Assembly (NCBI RefSeq): GCF_029504575.1
Contig: NZ_JAQFII010000001.1
Coordinates: 248,001 to 312,000, forward strand
Direction: 5' to 3'
DNA from: Streptomyces sp. SPB162
Lineage (GTDB): Bacteria > Actinomycetota > Actinomycetes > Streptomycetales > Streptomycetaceae
DNA: 64,000 nt
The notes under the pieces are model-generated. The model saw nothing but the letters and a program-made list of their open reading frames with translations. It was not told the DNA's origin and searched no databases. Shown here one piece after another: positions 16,942-25,570 of this stretch (the stretch's first letter is position 1; every line of letters starts with the position of its first letter). Both the position numbers and the translations under genes were made by a program.

Positions 16942-17928
16942 TCAGCTCAGCGCGGCGAGCAGTGCGCGCTCGCGCTCGCCGCTCAACCCCGCACGGCGAG
17001 GGCGGTCCAGACCCTGCTCCCGCTCCCAGCGCAAGGTGTCCGCCAGCAGCTCCGCCCGGGGCCGGTGCCGCAGGCCGGCCGCGTCGGCCGCGTCGCCGTT
17101 GCGGGCGCTGAAGCCGATCCAGTCCGGGTCGGCCATCCACATCGCGAGCGACTCGGGGCCCATGAACTCGCCCACCTCCTGGGCGAGCAGCCAGCTACGG
17201 TCGGCCTCCACCACCCGTCCGGTGTGGCCGCCGATCTCCCGCGACATGGCGAGCCAGTGCCCGAAGGGCACGACCGGCCCGACAGCGTTGTACGTCCCGG
17301 TCGTCCCGTTCTCCGCACAGCGGAGCAGCCACGCCGCGAGGTCCCTGGCATCCACCGCCTGGGTCGGCACGTCCAGTGAACCGGGCACGAGCAGCGGTGC
17401 CAGCGGCTCGCGAGCCGACCGCGCGACCCAGTACCCGGTGCGGCCGCTGTGATCGCCGGGTCCGCCGATCAATCCTGCCCGGGCGATGAGCAGCCGGCCC
17501 GCTACCGCGGCTGTCGAGATGTGCTCGCATGCCACCTTGGCCTGCCCGTACTCCTCGCGCTCGACCTCGTCCCGCTCGGCCGCCGGGAGCAACTCCGCGG
17601 ACTCGTCCGCGTCCACCTGCCCGTGCGTCGCGTACGCGCTGACCGATGACACGTACGTCCAGTGCCCCGCGCGCTCGCCGAGTGCCGCCAGTGCCCCGCG
17701 GACGAAGCCGGGCTGCCACGACACCTCGAACACGGCGTCCCAGTCCCGGCCCGCCAGACTCTCGTAGGCCGACGCGTCGCCCCGGTCCGCGACGACCAGG
17801 GTCGCGCCTTCGGCCACTTCGCCGCTCTCCCCGCGGGCCAGGCACGTCACCCGGTGCCCCCGCTCCAGTGCCTGTCGCGATATCTCACGACCCAGCCATG
17901 CCGTTCCGCCCAATACCAAGATCTCCAT
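16942..17928 (-). CDS. NAD-dependent epimerase/reductase (extended SDR), 328 aa
   Basis: Rossmann-fold oxidoreductase. The N-terminus [20 protein letters not shown] carries the GxxGxxG-type nucleotide site. [13 protein letters not shown] segment and [12 protein letters not shown] supply the Ser and YxxxK catalytic residues of extended SDRs. The C-terminal half holds a substrate-binding lobe ([37 protein letters not shown]). This fits the NAD-dependent epimerase/dehydratase group; the substrate cannot be told. ATG 17928 is chosen because the SDR fold begins right there; longer in-frame starts add an Arg-rich tail. The palindrome at 17999 lies 70 bases upstream. Confidence 0.88.
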   Translation of the reverse strand: MEILVLGGTAWLGREISRQALERGHRVTCLARGESGEVAEGATLVVADRGDASAYESLAGRDWDAVFEVSWQPGFVRGALAALGERAGHWTYVSSVSAYATHGQVDADESAELLPAAERDEVEREEYGQAKVACEHISTAAVAGRLLIARAGLIGGPGDHSGRTGYWVARSAREPLAPLLVPGSLDVPTQAVDARDLAAWLLRCAENGTTGTYNAVGPVVPFGHWLAMSREIGGHTGRVVEADRSWLLAQEVGEFMGPESLAMWMADPDWIGFSARNGDAADAAGLRHRPRAELLADTLRWEREQGLDRPRRAGLSGERERALLAALS

Positions 17929-17998
17929 CGGGCCACTCAAACACCGGCCGCCGGCCCGCGCGACAGGACTTCGCCGACAGCGGAGAGGTTCACCGAGA

Positions 17999-18012
17999 GC
18001 GGAGCGCTCCGC
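17999..18012. promoter_or_regulatory. Palindrome GCGGAGCGCTCCGC, possible operator
   Basis: A perfect 14-base palindrome sharing the GAGCGCTC core of CebR-type LacI sites, in the 251-base divergent gap between the epimerase and the DUF2690-like gene. Its flanks differ from the GGAGAGCGCTCTCC set, so a different regulator may use it. Confidence 0.35.
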
Positions 18013-18179
18013 CCCGCACATCCGCCCGTACGTCTCACTGCGGCGGTGCGGTGAAGATGACGCGCCCCGCGGTTCGAAAGGGTGACACGCGCCGAAATCC
18101 CCGCACGACGACCACCCGATAGGACAGGATTTTCACGTTCTTCCCCCGCCTCGGGGGGAATCTGTCGAGAGGACCCCGA

Positions 18180-18587
18180 ATGTCTGTGTTCAAGCGCCGG
18201 ATCGCCGCCGGAGTCAGTGCCGTCGCCCTCATCGGGGGAGGGCTGCTCACCGTGGCACCCGCCGCCGGCGCGGCGTCCGGCGCACCGGTGGTGTGCGACA
18301 CGAGCAGCGCCGTCAGCAAGAAGACCGCGCGCAACGGGAACATGATCATCGAGCTGCGCTACAACGCGTCCACCCGGTGCGCGTGGGGCCGGATCAGCAG
18401 GGCACAGGTGCAGAACCAGGTCTGGGTGGACCGGTCGTCCAATGGTGGGGCCTCCTGGACGGGTCCGATGGGGATGAAGCACCTGACGTCCGGCACGGGC
18501 ACGTACACGGCCGCCTTCAACGACGCCGGCTACGTCATGCGGGCCTGCGCCTACAACGGCAGGACCGTCTGCACCGGCTGGTACTGA
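18180..18587 (+). CDS. Secreted DUF2690-like protein, 135 aa
   Basis: Small exported protein. The signal peptide (MSVFKRRIAAGVSAVALIGG to AAGAASG) is followed by a domain with the ELRYNASTRCAWGRI motif characteristic of DUF2690, four Cys (VVCD, TRCAW, RACAY, TVCTGWY) that can form two disulfides, and an aromatic C-terminus. The function of the family is unknown. GAGAGGA upstream supports ATG 18180. It stands alone, and a small hairpin after it separates it from the convergent metal transporter. Confidence 0.85.
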   Translation: MSVFKRRIAAGVSAVALIGGGLLTVAPAAGAASGAPVVCDTSSAVSKKTARNGNMIIELRYNASTRCAWGRISRAQVQNQVWVDRSSNGGASWTGPMGMKHLTSGTGTYTAAFNDAGYVMRACAYNGRTVCTGWY

Positions 18588-18602
18588 CGGATGTGAGTGC
18601 CG

Positions 18603-18622
18603 GGCCACGCACCGGCGTGGCC
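18603..18622. terminator. Short hairpin between convergent genes
   Basis: Eight-base perfect stem GGCCACGC/GCGTGGCC with a 4-base loop, 15 bases after the DUF2690-like stop. Weaker than the other terminators. Confidence 0.5.
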
Positions 18623-18687
18623 GACACGCGTCCAATGTCCCGGCACGCGCCCAACCTCCCCGCACCCGTCCAACCGCACCGCGCGCG

Positions 18688-19731
18688 TCAACGACCCGCG
18701 GGGTGCTCCGCGGCCGCTTCGTCGAGGAACTCCCGGTCCCGACCGGCCCGCGAGCGGTCCTCGTCCGAGGCGTCGGTGATGTCGAGGAAGACCTGGTCGG
18801 CCGCGGGCCACTTCTCCCGCATCCCGGCTTTGATCCGACCGGAGACCTCCTCGACCTCCTCACTGTCCAGGCCGCCCACCAGGTCCACCCGTGCGGCGAC
18901 CAGCGTGGAGTCCATTCCCAGCCGCATCGTCAGCAGCGAGGTGACGGCGTCCACCTCGGGCTGCTCCGCGAGGAAGGACCGTATGCGCAACTGCAGCCCT
19001 GGATCGACGGCCTCGCCGATCAGCTGTCCGCGGGCGTCCTTCCCGAGCCGGTAGGCGACGTAGATGAGGAGGACGCCGATGGCCAGCGACGCGCCGGCCT
19101 CCCACTGCACCTGCCCGGTGACCATGTGCAGCGCCATGCCGGCGATGGCCAGCAGCACACCGATCACGGCCGTGCTGTCCTCGGCCAGGACGGTCCGCAG
19201 GGCCGGGTCCTCCGCCAGCCGGAGCTGCTGGAGCATGCCGCGGCCCGCCTCGCGGGCCTGCCCGCGCACCTGGAGCAGCGCTTTCGCCAGCGACGCGGCC
19301 TCGGCGAGCAGCGCGACGACCAGGACGCCCAGCCCCACCAGATAACCGGTGTGGCTCTCCTCGCCGCTCGACCGCAGCGCCTCGACCCCCTGGAAGACCG
19401 AGAAGCAGCCGCCCATCGTGAAGATCCCCACCGCGGCGAGCAGCGACCAGAAGAACCGGTCCTTGCCGTAGCCGAAGGGGTGCTCGCTGTCCGCCGCGCG
19501 CTTGCTGCGCTTGAGGGAGGCGAGCAGGAAGACCTCGTTCAGGCTGTCCGCCACCGAGTGCGCGGCTTCGGAGAGCAGGGCGGGGGATCCGGCGAAGAGT
19601 CCGCCGACCGCCTTGGCGACGGCGATGACCAGATTGGCACCGAGGGCCATCAGGATCGTGCCCTTGGTCTCGCCGTCCCCTCCGGACGAGCCCCCGGCCG
19701 CCTCGGCCGCCTTATCGGACTGCTGTGTCAT
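18688..19731 (-). CDS. Cation diffusion facilitator (CDF) transporter, 347 aa
   Basis: Proton-coupled divalent-metal exporter of the inner membrane. A Ser/Gly-rich N-tail leads into about six helices; helix 2 has the metal site HSVADSLNE (HxxxD) and helix 5 reads LAEDSTAVIGVLLA, with Glu/Asp in place of the usual His, as in ZnT9/SLC30A9-like members. The C-terminal cytoplasmic domain (LRIRSFLAEQPEVDAVTSLL, STLVAARVDLVGGL) is the dimerising module. That substitution makes metal specificity uncertain. It converges with the DUF2690-like gene and shows no linked metal regulator. Confidence 0.92.
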   Translation of the reverse strand: MTQQSDKAAEAAGGSSGGDGETKGTILMALGANLVIAVAKAVGGLFAGSPALLSEAAHSVADSLNEVFLLASLKRSKRAADSEHPFGYGKDRFFWSLLAAVGIFTMGGCFSVFQGVEALRSSGEESHTGYLVGLGVLVVALLAEAASLAKALLQVRGQAREAGRGMLQQLRLAEDPALRTVLAEDSTAVIGVLLAIAGMALHMVTGQVQWEAGASLAIGVLLIYVAYRLGKDARGQLIGEAVDPGLQLRIRSFLAEQPEVDAVTSLLTMRLGMDSTLVAARVDLVGGLDSEEVEEVSGRIKAGMREKWPAADQVFLDITDASDEDRSRAGRDREFLDEAAAEHPAGR

Positions 19732-19854
19732 CAGCGGACAACCCTCCCGATCGGCTCCTGTCGACGTCGCCTACCCCTACGGAACACCCGCACACCCGGC
19801 CCGGTGCGGTGGCGCGCCGTCCCGCGTCGGCGAACGACCCGCGGGGGCGGCAGG

Positions 19855-21033
19855 TCAGCGCGGTCCGAGCCAGGTGCGCAGCGCCCACCACCAGTGGAGC
19901 GTGTCCAGGACGGCCGCCCGGCTGTGCGCGGTGACCGCCTCCAGGGAGGTGCCGACGGTTTCCTCGAACCGCGTGAGCCGGTAGCGGATGGTATTCGGAT
20001 GGACGTGCAGGGCCGTGGCGGTGCGGTCGAACCGCTGCCCGTGGTCGAGGTAGGCGAGCACGGTGGTCGCGAGCTGCCGGTGGAAGGAGTCAGCCGGGTC
20101 GAGGGCGCCCAGGAGGGTGCGGCTGAGCAGGTCCGCCATCGCGGGCCGGGCGGCCAGCGCGCTCGGTCCGGCCAGATCGGTGACCTGGTGCAGGCCTCGC
20201 AGCCCCTGCTCCTCCGCGCACCCGAGGGCGTCCAGGCACAGGGCGTACAGGGGACGGATCCGGTGCAGGGGCGCCGGGGGTGCGACCACCACCAGTGCCT
20301 GGACGTCGAGCGGTCCGGGCGGCGGGAGCCGGGTGGCGATCCCGGTCAGCTTGCCGTCCACCAGGCCGAACAGGCCGGGGTTCGTGACCAGGTGCCGCTC
20401 CAGGGCACGGGCTCGCACGGGGTCGGTGACGTCCGACACGACGCAGTGGTACAGCCCTTGCGGCTGCAGCCCGGTGTCGGCCAGTTCGTCGCAGGACAGG
20501 GTGCGCGCGTCGCCGAGCAGGAGCCGGCGCAGTACCTGGGTGCGGGCTTCGCGGGCCGTGCGGGCCAACTCCAGTTCGGCTTCGTGGTACCCGGTGATGA
20601 CGTGGATCTCCAGTGCGCCGGTGTACCGGTCCGACTGCAGCAGGACCTCCAGCATGACCTCGGCGGGAACACCCGCGGCCCGGGCCCGTTCCATGGCGAT
20701 CCGCACCGCGCGGTTGCGGCCCGCCTGGACACCGCGCAGCAGGGCGGTGATGGGCACGCCCTGCGCGGCCCGGTCGCCACCCAGCAGGACGGCCGCCTCG
20801 AAGTCCGGCTCGAAGTCCGGTTCCGGCTCCCCCGGTTCGCGGGGCCGGACGAAGGCGGCCAGCCCGGCGGCCAGCATCACCTCGACATGCCGCCGGTTCT
20901 CCGCGGGCGGCAGCCGGGCCACCTCTACGGAGTCGGCACGCGCCGCCGCGACGACCTCGTCGACGACGGCCGGGTCATCGGCCATGGCCCGGAACACCGC
21001 GGCGAGGGCGCTGCGACCGGCTTCGACCATCAC
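19855..21033 (-). CDS. PucR/CdaR-type transcriptional regulator, 392 aa
   Basis: Long regulator with a C-terminal PucR-type helix-turn-helix (RFDRTATALHVHPNTIRYRL at about 335-355) and an N-terminal all-helical sensor-like region with the RsbRD/GGDEF-like fold seen in Streptomyces PucR proteins (ITALLRGVQAGRNRAVRIAM). There is no receiver domain. Targets are unknown; the divergent secreted beta-propeller gene is the nearest candidate. GTG 21033 and ATG 21030 are both possible; GGAGG lies 9 bases before the former and TAGGA 4 bases before the latter. Confidence 0.88.
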   Translation of the reverse strand: MMVEAGRSALAAVFRAMADDPAVVDEVVAAARADSVEVARLPPAENRRHVEVMLAAGLAAFVRPREPGEPEPDFEPDFEAAVLLGGDRAAQGVPITALLRGVQAGRNRAVRIAMERARAAGVPAEVMLEVLLQSDRYTGALEIHVITGYHEAELELARTAREARTQVLRRLLLGDARTLSCDELADTGLQPQGLYHCVVSDVTDPVRARALERHLVTNPGLFGLVDGKLTGIATRLPPPGPLDVQALVVVAPPAPLHRIRPLYALCLDALGCAEEQGLRGLHQVTDLAGPSALAARPAMADLLSRTLLGALDPADSFHRQLATTVLAYLDHGQRFDRTATALHVHPNTIRYRLTRFEETVGTSLEAVTAHSRAAVLDTLHWWWALRTWLGPR

Positions 21034-21276
21034 GTCCTACCGCCTCCGCCCGGTGTCCAGGGGCGGTTGGGACCGAGTCACAACCGGAGGCCGCGTCCTT
21101 GGGGACCGGTGCCTATCGGTGGTGCGAGCCGCCTTGGTTTCCTGTGGACTACCGAAAAGTAACACCAGGGTGCCGTGCGGGAGACCCCCCGCACGGTGCC
21201 GCCCCGCGTCCGCCCGAGCCGCGGCGAACCTCCGGTCGGCGGGCCCCCGTTCCACGCCATCGACTCCGGAGATTCC

Positions 21277-22536
21277 ATGAACGCATTCAAGCGCCCGAGG
21301 ACCTCTCTCGTCCTGCTCGCCGCGACCGCGGCCCTCACCGCCGTGTGCGCCGCTCCGGCCGGGGCCGAGCAGCCCAAGGCCTCCGGCCCCCTCAGGGAGG
21401 TCCTGTTCGTCGGGAACAACTGGGACGGCACCGCCGACGTGGTCCGCTCCACCGGCACCTTCGCGAAGGTCGGGCACGTCAATGTGATCCCCGACAAGGC
21501 GCAGCGGCTCACCGAGATCTATCTCAACCCGGTACGGCTCGCCATCTACCTCGCCATCCAGCAGGGCCCCGGTGAAGGCCACGACCAGTACGTCGACGAC
21601 ATGTACACCACGCCGGACGGACGGTCCGTGGTCGTCTCCCGCCCCAGTTTCGGCGACGTGGTCTCACTCGACCTCGCGACCGGGAAGGTCAACTGGCGTT
21701 ACCAGGTGTCGGGTTACCGCTCCGACCACATGGCGCTGTCGCCCGACGGCCGGCGCGTCGTGGTGTCCGCCTCCCTGGCGAACACGGCTTATGTGATCGA
21801 CATCGAGACCGGACGGCAGCTCGGCTCGTTCGCGACCGGTGACAAGCCGCACGAGAACGTCTTCACCGAGGACGGAAAGTACCTCTGGAACATGTCCATC
21901 GGTGAGGTCCAGACGAGTCTGGACGACCCGCTGTGGGACTGGACCAAGGGCGACCGGCACATCACCGTCGTCGACGGCACCACCTACCAGCCGATCCGGA
22001 CCATCGACATGCGGGCCCGGCTCAACGCGTTCGGCCGCTCGGACCTCTCCAACGCCGTGCGACCGGTGGCGTTCTCCCCGGACTGGTCGAAGCTGTACTT
22101 CCAGGTGTCGTTCTTCAACGGGTTCGTCGAGTACTCGGTCGCCACGGACACGATCACCCGGGTCAAGACCCTGCCGGTGAACCCGGCCACCGACCCGGAC
22201 CGGACCAAGTGGCCGAACGACTCGCGCGACCACGGCCTGTCGATGAGCCCGGACGGTGCCAAGCTGTGCGTCGCCGGCACCGTGGACGACTACGCGACGG
22301 TTGTCGACCGGGCCACGCTGCAGGAGGGTCCGCTCGTCCCGGCGTCGAAACCGTACTGGGCCACGGTGAGCGGGGACGGCAAGTCCTGCGTCATCTCCGA
22401 GAGCGGGGCGAACCAGATCACCGCGATCGACTTCGCCACCGGACAGAAGATCCTCTCCGTCCCCGTCGGCTACCACCCCCAGCGCGTCCGCCTCGGCCAC
22501 GTCCCCACCGACTGGACAGGACCGGCCGCCGGGTGA
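21277..22536 (+). CDS. Secreted YVTN-type beta-propeller protein, 419 aa
   Basis: Exported protein with a signal peptide (MNAFKRPRTSLVLLAATAAL to APAGAEQ) and a seven-bladed propeller of YVTN/NHL-like repeats: DDMYTTPDGRSVVVSRPSFG, HMALSPDGRRVVVSASLANT, ENVFTEDGKYLWNMSIGE, PVAFSPDWSKLYFQV, LSMSPDGAKLCVAGTVDD and TVSGDGKSCVISESGANQ. No catalytic residues are evident, so binding or scaffolding is the likely role. GGAG 5 bases before ATG 21277 sets the start. Divergent from the PucR-type regulator across 243 bases. Confidence 0.85.
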   Translation: MNAFKRPRTSLVLLAATAALTAVCAAPAGAEQPKASGPLREVLFVGNNWDGTADVVRSTGTFAKVGHVNVIPDKAQRLTEIYLNPVRLAIYLAIQQGPGEGHDQYVDDMYTTPDGRSVVVSRPSFGDVVSLDLATGKVNWRYQVSGYRSDHMALSPDGRRVVVSASLANTAYVIDIETGRQLGSFATGDKPHENVFTEDGKYLWNMSIGEVQTSLDDPLWDWTKGDRHITVVDGTTYQPIRTIDMRARLNAFGRSDLSNAVRPVAFSPDWSKLYFQVSFFNGFVEYSVATDTITRVKTLPVNPATDPDRTKWPNDSRDHGLSMSPDGAKLCVAGTVDDYATVVDRATLQEGPLVPASKPYWATVSGDGKSCVISESGANQITAIDFATGQKILSVPVGYHPQRVRLGHVPTDWTGPAAG

Positions 22537-22538
22537 CG

Positions 22539-22608
22539 CCCCGCACCCGGCTGCGACCGGTCATCACCGGGTCCGTGCGATCAGTCGCGCCGGCAGCCGG
22601 GTGCGGGG
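22539..22608 (+). terminator. Large cruciform-like terminator
   Basis: A 16-base perfect stem (22539-22554 with 22593-22608) encloses a 38-base loop that itself contains a smaller GACCGGT/ACCGGGTC inverted repeat. It starts right after the propeller stop codon. Confidence 0.65.
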
Positions 22609-22633
22609 AACGATCCGGTCGACGGCCCTTGCC

Positions 22634-22698
22634 GAAAGATCTTTCCGTGCACCTGCGGCCGAACAGTCGGCTTCCTCGTGAATCAGTCAGCGATTCAC
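22634..22698. promoter_or_regulatory. Two inverted repeats upstream of the NPP1 gene
   Basis: GAAAGATCTTTC at 22634-22645 is a perfect 12-base palindrome, and GTGAATC/GATTCAC arms lie at 22678-22684 and 22692-22698. Both are A/T-richer than their surroundings and fall 125-190 bases before the GTG start, as expected for regulator sites. Confidence 0.45.
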
Positions 22699-22823
22699 GG
22701 GCGGGACACCGGACCGTTCGTCCGGAGGACTTCTCCGGCCGACATCACCCTCATAGAGTGCGCGAATCCAGTACGTAATCCGGGCGAGGACTCTCACCCC
22801 ACATGTATTGCCGGGGAGTTGAT

Positions 22824-23648
22824 GTGCACAGCATGCCGTCGCCGACGAAGAGCCCGGGGGAAACGGTCGACCGCCGCCCGTTGCGTCAGGGCAGAATCCG
22901 TCGGTCCACGATCGCGAGCGTCCTCAGCGCGGCGGCCCTGGTGCTGGCGCTCCCGACCGACGCGAGCGCCTCCGTCCTCCAGGCCCTTCCCCAGAACGCC
23001 GACGGGCTCGAGCAATCCTTCTCCCCGGCCTTCGACTACGACGGGGACGGCTGCTACGCGACCGCCGCCATCGGCGCCGACGGCACCCTCAACCCCGGCC
23101 TGAAGCCCGGCGGGGACGTCAACGGGCACTGCCACGATGCCCCCCAACTGGTGAACTCCAACACGTACTCGCGCGAGAAGTGCAACAACGGCTGGTGCGC
23201 GGTCGTGTACGCCGGCTACTTCGAGAAGGACCAGGCGACCCTCGGGCCCGTGGCCATCGGGCACCGGCACGACTGGGAGCACGTCGTGGTGTGGATCAAC
23301 GACAACCAGGTCCGGTACGTCTCGACGTCGCAGCACAGCGGCTGGAAGGCGTACCCGCGGTCGGCGGTGCGCTTCGACGGCTCCCACCCGAAGGTCGTCT
23401 ACCACAAGGACGGCGCCTCGACCCATTTCTTCCGCCTCGCCAACGCGAACGACGAACCGCCGGAGAACGTCACCGGCGGCTGGTTCTATCCGCGTCTCGT
23501 CGGCTGGAACGGATATCCGGCGGGCCTGCGCGACAAGCTCATGAACGCCGACTTCGGCTCGGCCACGATCAAGATTTCGGACAACACCTTCCATGACGCC
23601 CTCAACAACTCCAAGCCCGCCGGGATCCCGTTCGACCCGTACGCCTGA
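22824..23648 (+). CDS. NPP1/NLP-family (Nep1-like) secreted protein, 274 aa
   Basis: Exported protein of the necrosis- and ethylene-inducing peptide family, whose plant-active members bind membrane glycosyl-inositol-phosphoceramides. The signal peptide (RRSTIASVLSAAALVLALP to DASAS) is followed by the NPP1 domain. The family heptapeptide GHRHDWE is fully conserved at residues 146-152, and the metal-site acidic and His residues lie in it. Four Cys (DGCY, GHCHD, EKCNN, GWCAV) suggest two disulfides. Length fits the bacterial members. GTG 22824 is preferred because GGGGAG lies 5 bases upstream; ATG 22803 and 22833 are in frame. Toxicity cannot be inferred from sequence alone; many NLPs are non-toxic. 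Confidence 0.92.
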   Translation: MHSMPSPTKSPGETVDRRPLRQGRIRRSTIASVLSAAALVLALPTDASASVLQALPQNADGLEQSFSPAFDYDGDGCYATAAIGADGTLNPGLKPGGDVNGHCHDAPQLVNSNTYSREKCNNGWCAVVYAGYFEKDQATLGPVAIGHRHDWEHVVVWINDNQVRYVSTSQHSGWKAYPRSAVRFDGSHPKVVYHKDGASTHFFRLANANDEPPENVTGGWFYPRLVGWNGYPAGLRDKLMNADFGSATIKISDNTFHDALNNSKPAGIPFDPYA

Positions 23649-23828
23649 CATCAACTCGGCGGTCGTGGACCGCCGTTGCCGCCCATCACCGAACACGCGG
23701 ACGCGGTGCGGGTGTTCGACGCAATACGGTTGATTCTCGGCCACATTCCCCAGGTGCGGTAGCCGTGCGTAGATCGCTCGCGTACGTTCAGTTCTCGTTG
23801 CACATGGCCAGCAGCGACAGCGGAGGTT

Positions 23829-23860
23829 CGGCCGTCGTCCCGTGGGGGGAACGACGGCCG
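23829..23860 (+). promoter_or_regulatory. 10-bp stem-loop ahead of the TetR gene
   Basis: CGGCCGTCGT (23829-23838) pairs with ACGACGGCCG (23851-23860) around a 12-base loop, ending 30 bases before GTG 23891. No T run follows. It could be a leader structure or the distal terminator of the NPP1 gene. Confidence 0.4.
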
Positions 23861-23890
23861 GACTTCCGGCTCATCCTCAAGGGAGTCGTG

Positions 23891-24508
23891 GTGACAGGAC
23901 GTCCTCGGGGAGTGCACGACTCGGCGATCCTGCGGACCACGGCCGAGGTGATCGGCCGGGTGGGCCCCTCGGGCCTCACCCTGGCGGTGGTGGCCCGCGA
24001 AGTGGGCATGGTTCCCGCCACGCTCGTGCAGCGGTTCGGATCCAAACGGGGTCTGCTCCTGGCACTGGCCGAGCAGTCGGCGAAGGACGCGGTCGCGCTC
24101 TTCGGGCGCGCGCGATCCGCACGCGAGACGGCGCTGCAGGCCCTGGTGACGCTGACGGTGGAGTCGATGCGTTCCATGTCCTCACCCGAGGCGTACGCCA
24201 ACCACATGGCCTTCCTGTGCGTCGATCTGACGGACCCGGAGTTCCACCGGCACGCCCTGGCCGTGCACCAGGCCCAACGGCAGGCGGTCGAGGACCTGCT
24301 GACCGAGGCGGTGTCCACCGGCGCGCTCCGCGCGGGGACGGACGTCACCACCCTGACGCGGTCCGTGCAGGCGGCCGCCGCCGGCACGGGCCTGATGTGG
24401 GCCCTGGACCGCCAGGGCACCCTCGCGGAGCGGCTCCGGCAGGCGATCGACACCGCCCTCTCGTCCCACCAGCCGACTTCTCGCCAGGTCGATTGTTCAC
24501 AGACATGA
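23891..24508 (+). CDS. TetR-family transcriptional regulator, 205 aa
   Basis: N-terminal TetR helix-turn-helix at about 10-55 (AILRTTAEVIGRVGPSGLTL, VAREVGMVPATLVQRFGSKR), then the helical ligand domain (ETALQALVTLTVESMRSMSS, MAFLCVDLTDPEFHRHALAV). AAGGGAG 5 bases before GTG 23891 sets the start; upstream in-frame ATG codons would add an implausible tail. Its ligand is unknown. The alginate lyase gene downstream is transcribed from its own promoter. Confidence 0.88.
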   Translation: MTGRPRGVHDSAILRTTAEVIGRVGPSGLTLAVVAREVGMVPATLVQRFGSKRGLLLALAEQSAKDAVALFGRARSARETALQALVTLTVESMRSMSSPEAYANHMAFLCVDLTDPEFHRHALAVHQAQRQAVEDLLTEAVSTGALRAGTDVTTLTRSVQAAAAGTGLMWALDRQGTLAERLRQAIDTALSSHQPTSRQVDCSQT

Positions 24509-24605
24509 ACTGCACGTAACACTGTGAACCGGAACGAACAACTCCATGAACAGAGAGGACCGTTGACGCTGCCGCGGGGCCGTGCTATCCAGATCTGGCG
24601 CACGG

Positions 24606-24620
24606 TTGGACTAGACCTAG
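24606..24620. promoter_or_regulatory. GACTAGACC element upstream of the alginate lyase gene
   Basis: TTGGACTAGACCTAG lies 40 bases before the PL7 start. Its complement (CTAGGTCTAGTCCAA) closely matches the TGGTCTAGTCC repeat in front of the chitinase at 56504, which suggests a shared chitinase/DasR-type regulatory element. Confidence 0.5.
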
Positions 24621-24657
24621 TTCACATCCCTGAATACAGCGCTGGAAGGCCCCCCAC

Positions 24658-25434
24658 ATGAGATCTCGTTCCAAGATCCTCGTCCTGGCCACCGCCGCGG
24701 GCATAGCCGGCACGATCGGCCTGCTCGGCACCACGGCCCACGCGACGTCCCCCTCCGTCGCGCCCGGTGGCAACTTCAACCTGTCGGTATGGCAGTTGCA
24801 GGAGCCGGTCGGCTCCCCCGGCTCGCCGACCACCATCTCGTCGTCCCGGCTGCAGGGCGCGAACGGGTTCCAGGACTCGTACTTCTACACCGACACCCGT
24901 GACGGAGCGATGACCTTCTGGGCGCCGGAGAAGGGCGTCACCACCCCCAACTCGAACTACGCCCGCTCCGAGCTCCGCGAGATGAACTCCAACGGCAGCT
25001 CAGCGGACTGGTCACTCAGCGGCGCCCACAAGCTCAACGCGACGCTGCGCGTGGTGTCGGTGACGTCGAACGTCTGCGTCGGACAGATCCACCTCGGCAC
25101 GGGCGGTTCCTCCACGAAGCCGCTGGTCGAGCTCTACTACCACGCGAACGGCGACATCGTCGCGGGCCTCGAGAACTCGCCCTCCGGCGGCCAGACCACG
25201 CACACCGTGGGCCACGTGGCGGTCGGCAAGACGTGGAGCTACACGATCGCCGTCTCCGGCGGTCACACGATCGACCTGACCATCAACGGCAGCACGACGC
25301 ACTACGCGATCCCGTCGTCCTTCAACCCGTACAAGCAGTACTTCAAGGCCGGCTCGTACAACCAGTCGTCCTCCAGCAGCACGACCAAGGGCGCCCGAGT
25401 CGCCTTCTACGGGCTGACCGTCTCCCACAGCTGA
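24658..25434 (+). CDS. Secreted PL7 alginate lyase, 258 aa
   Basis: Cleaves alginate by beta-elimination outside the cell. A signal peptide (MRSRSKILVLATAAGIAG to AHAT) is followed by one PL7 beta-jelly-roll (alginate_lyase2). All three family motifs are present: YARSELREM (R-S-E-L), VGQIH (Q-I-H) and QYFKAGSYNQ. The QIH variant is usually linked to polyguluronate or mixed preference and QVH to polymannuronate, so guluronate-side activity is a fair inference. There are no extra binding modules. Upstream GACTAGACC suggests co-control with the chitinase. A strong terminator follows. The stand-alone gene has no alginate-uptake genes nearby. Confidence 0.94.
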   Translation: MRSRSKILVLATAAGIAGTIGLLGTTAHATSPSVAPGGNFNLSVWQLQEPVGSPGSPTTISSSRLQGANGFQDSYFYTDTRDGAMTFWAPEKGVTTPNSNYARSELREMNSNGSSADWSLSGAHKLNATLRVVSVTSNVCVGQIHLGTGGSSTKPLVELYYHANGDIVAGLENSPSGGQTTHTVGHVAVGKTWSYTIAVSGGHTIDLTINGSTTHYAIPSSFNPYKQYFKAGSYNQSSSSSTTKGARVAFYGLTVSHS

Positions 25435-25448
25435 TCGGCTCCCCGGCT

Positions 25449-25492
25449 CCGCGCGGCGAGAGGCCCGGTGCACCGGACCTCTCGCCGCGCGG
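25449..25492. terminator. Strong terminator after the alginate lyase gene
   Basis: Fifteen-base perfect outer stem (25449-25463 with 25478-25492) with a further inner palindrome CCGGTGCACCGG, in the gap between two convergent genes. Confidence 0.85.
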
Positions 25493-25570
25493 CACGACGC
25501 CGTTGCGGTCCCAACCCCTCGGGAACGGCCTGCCGGGCTGCCGGGCAGGCCCGCGACCAGGTGCGGGGGG

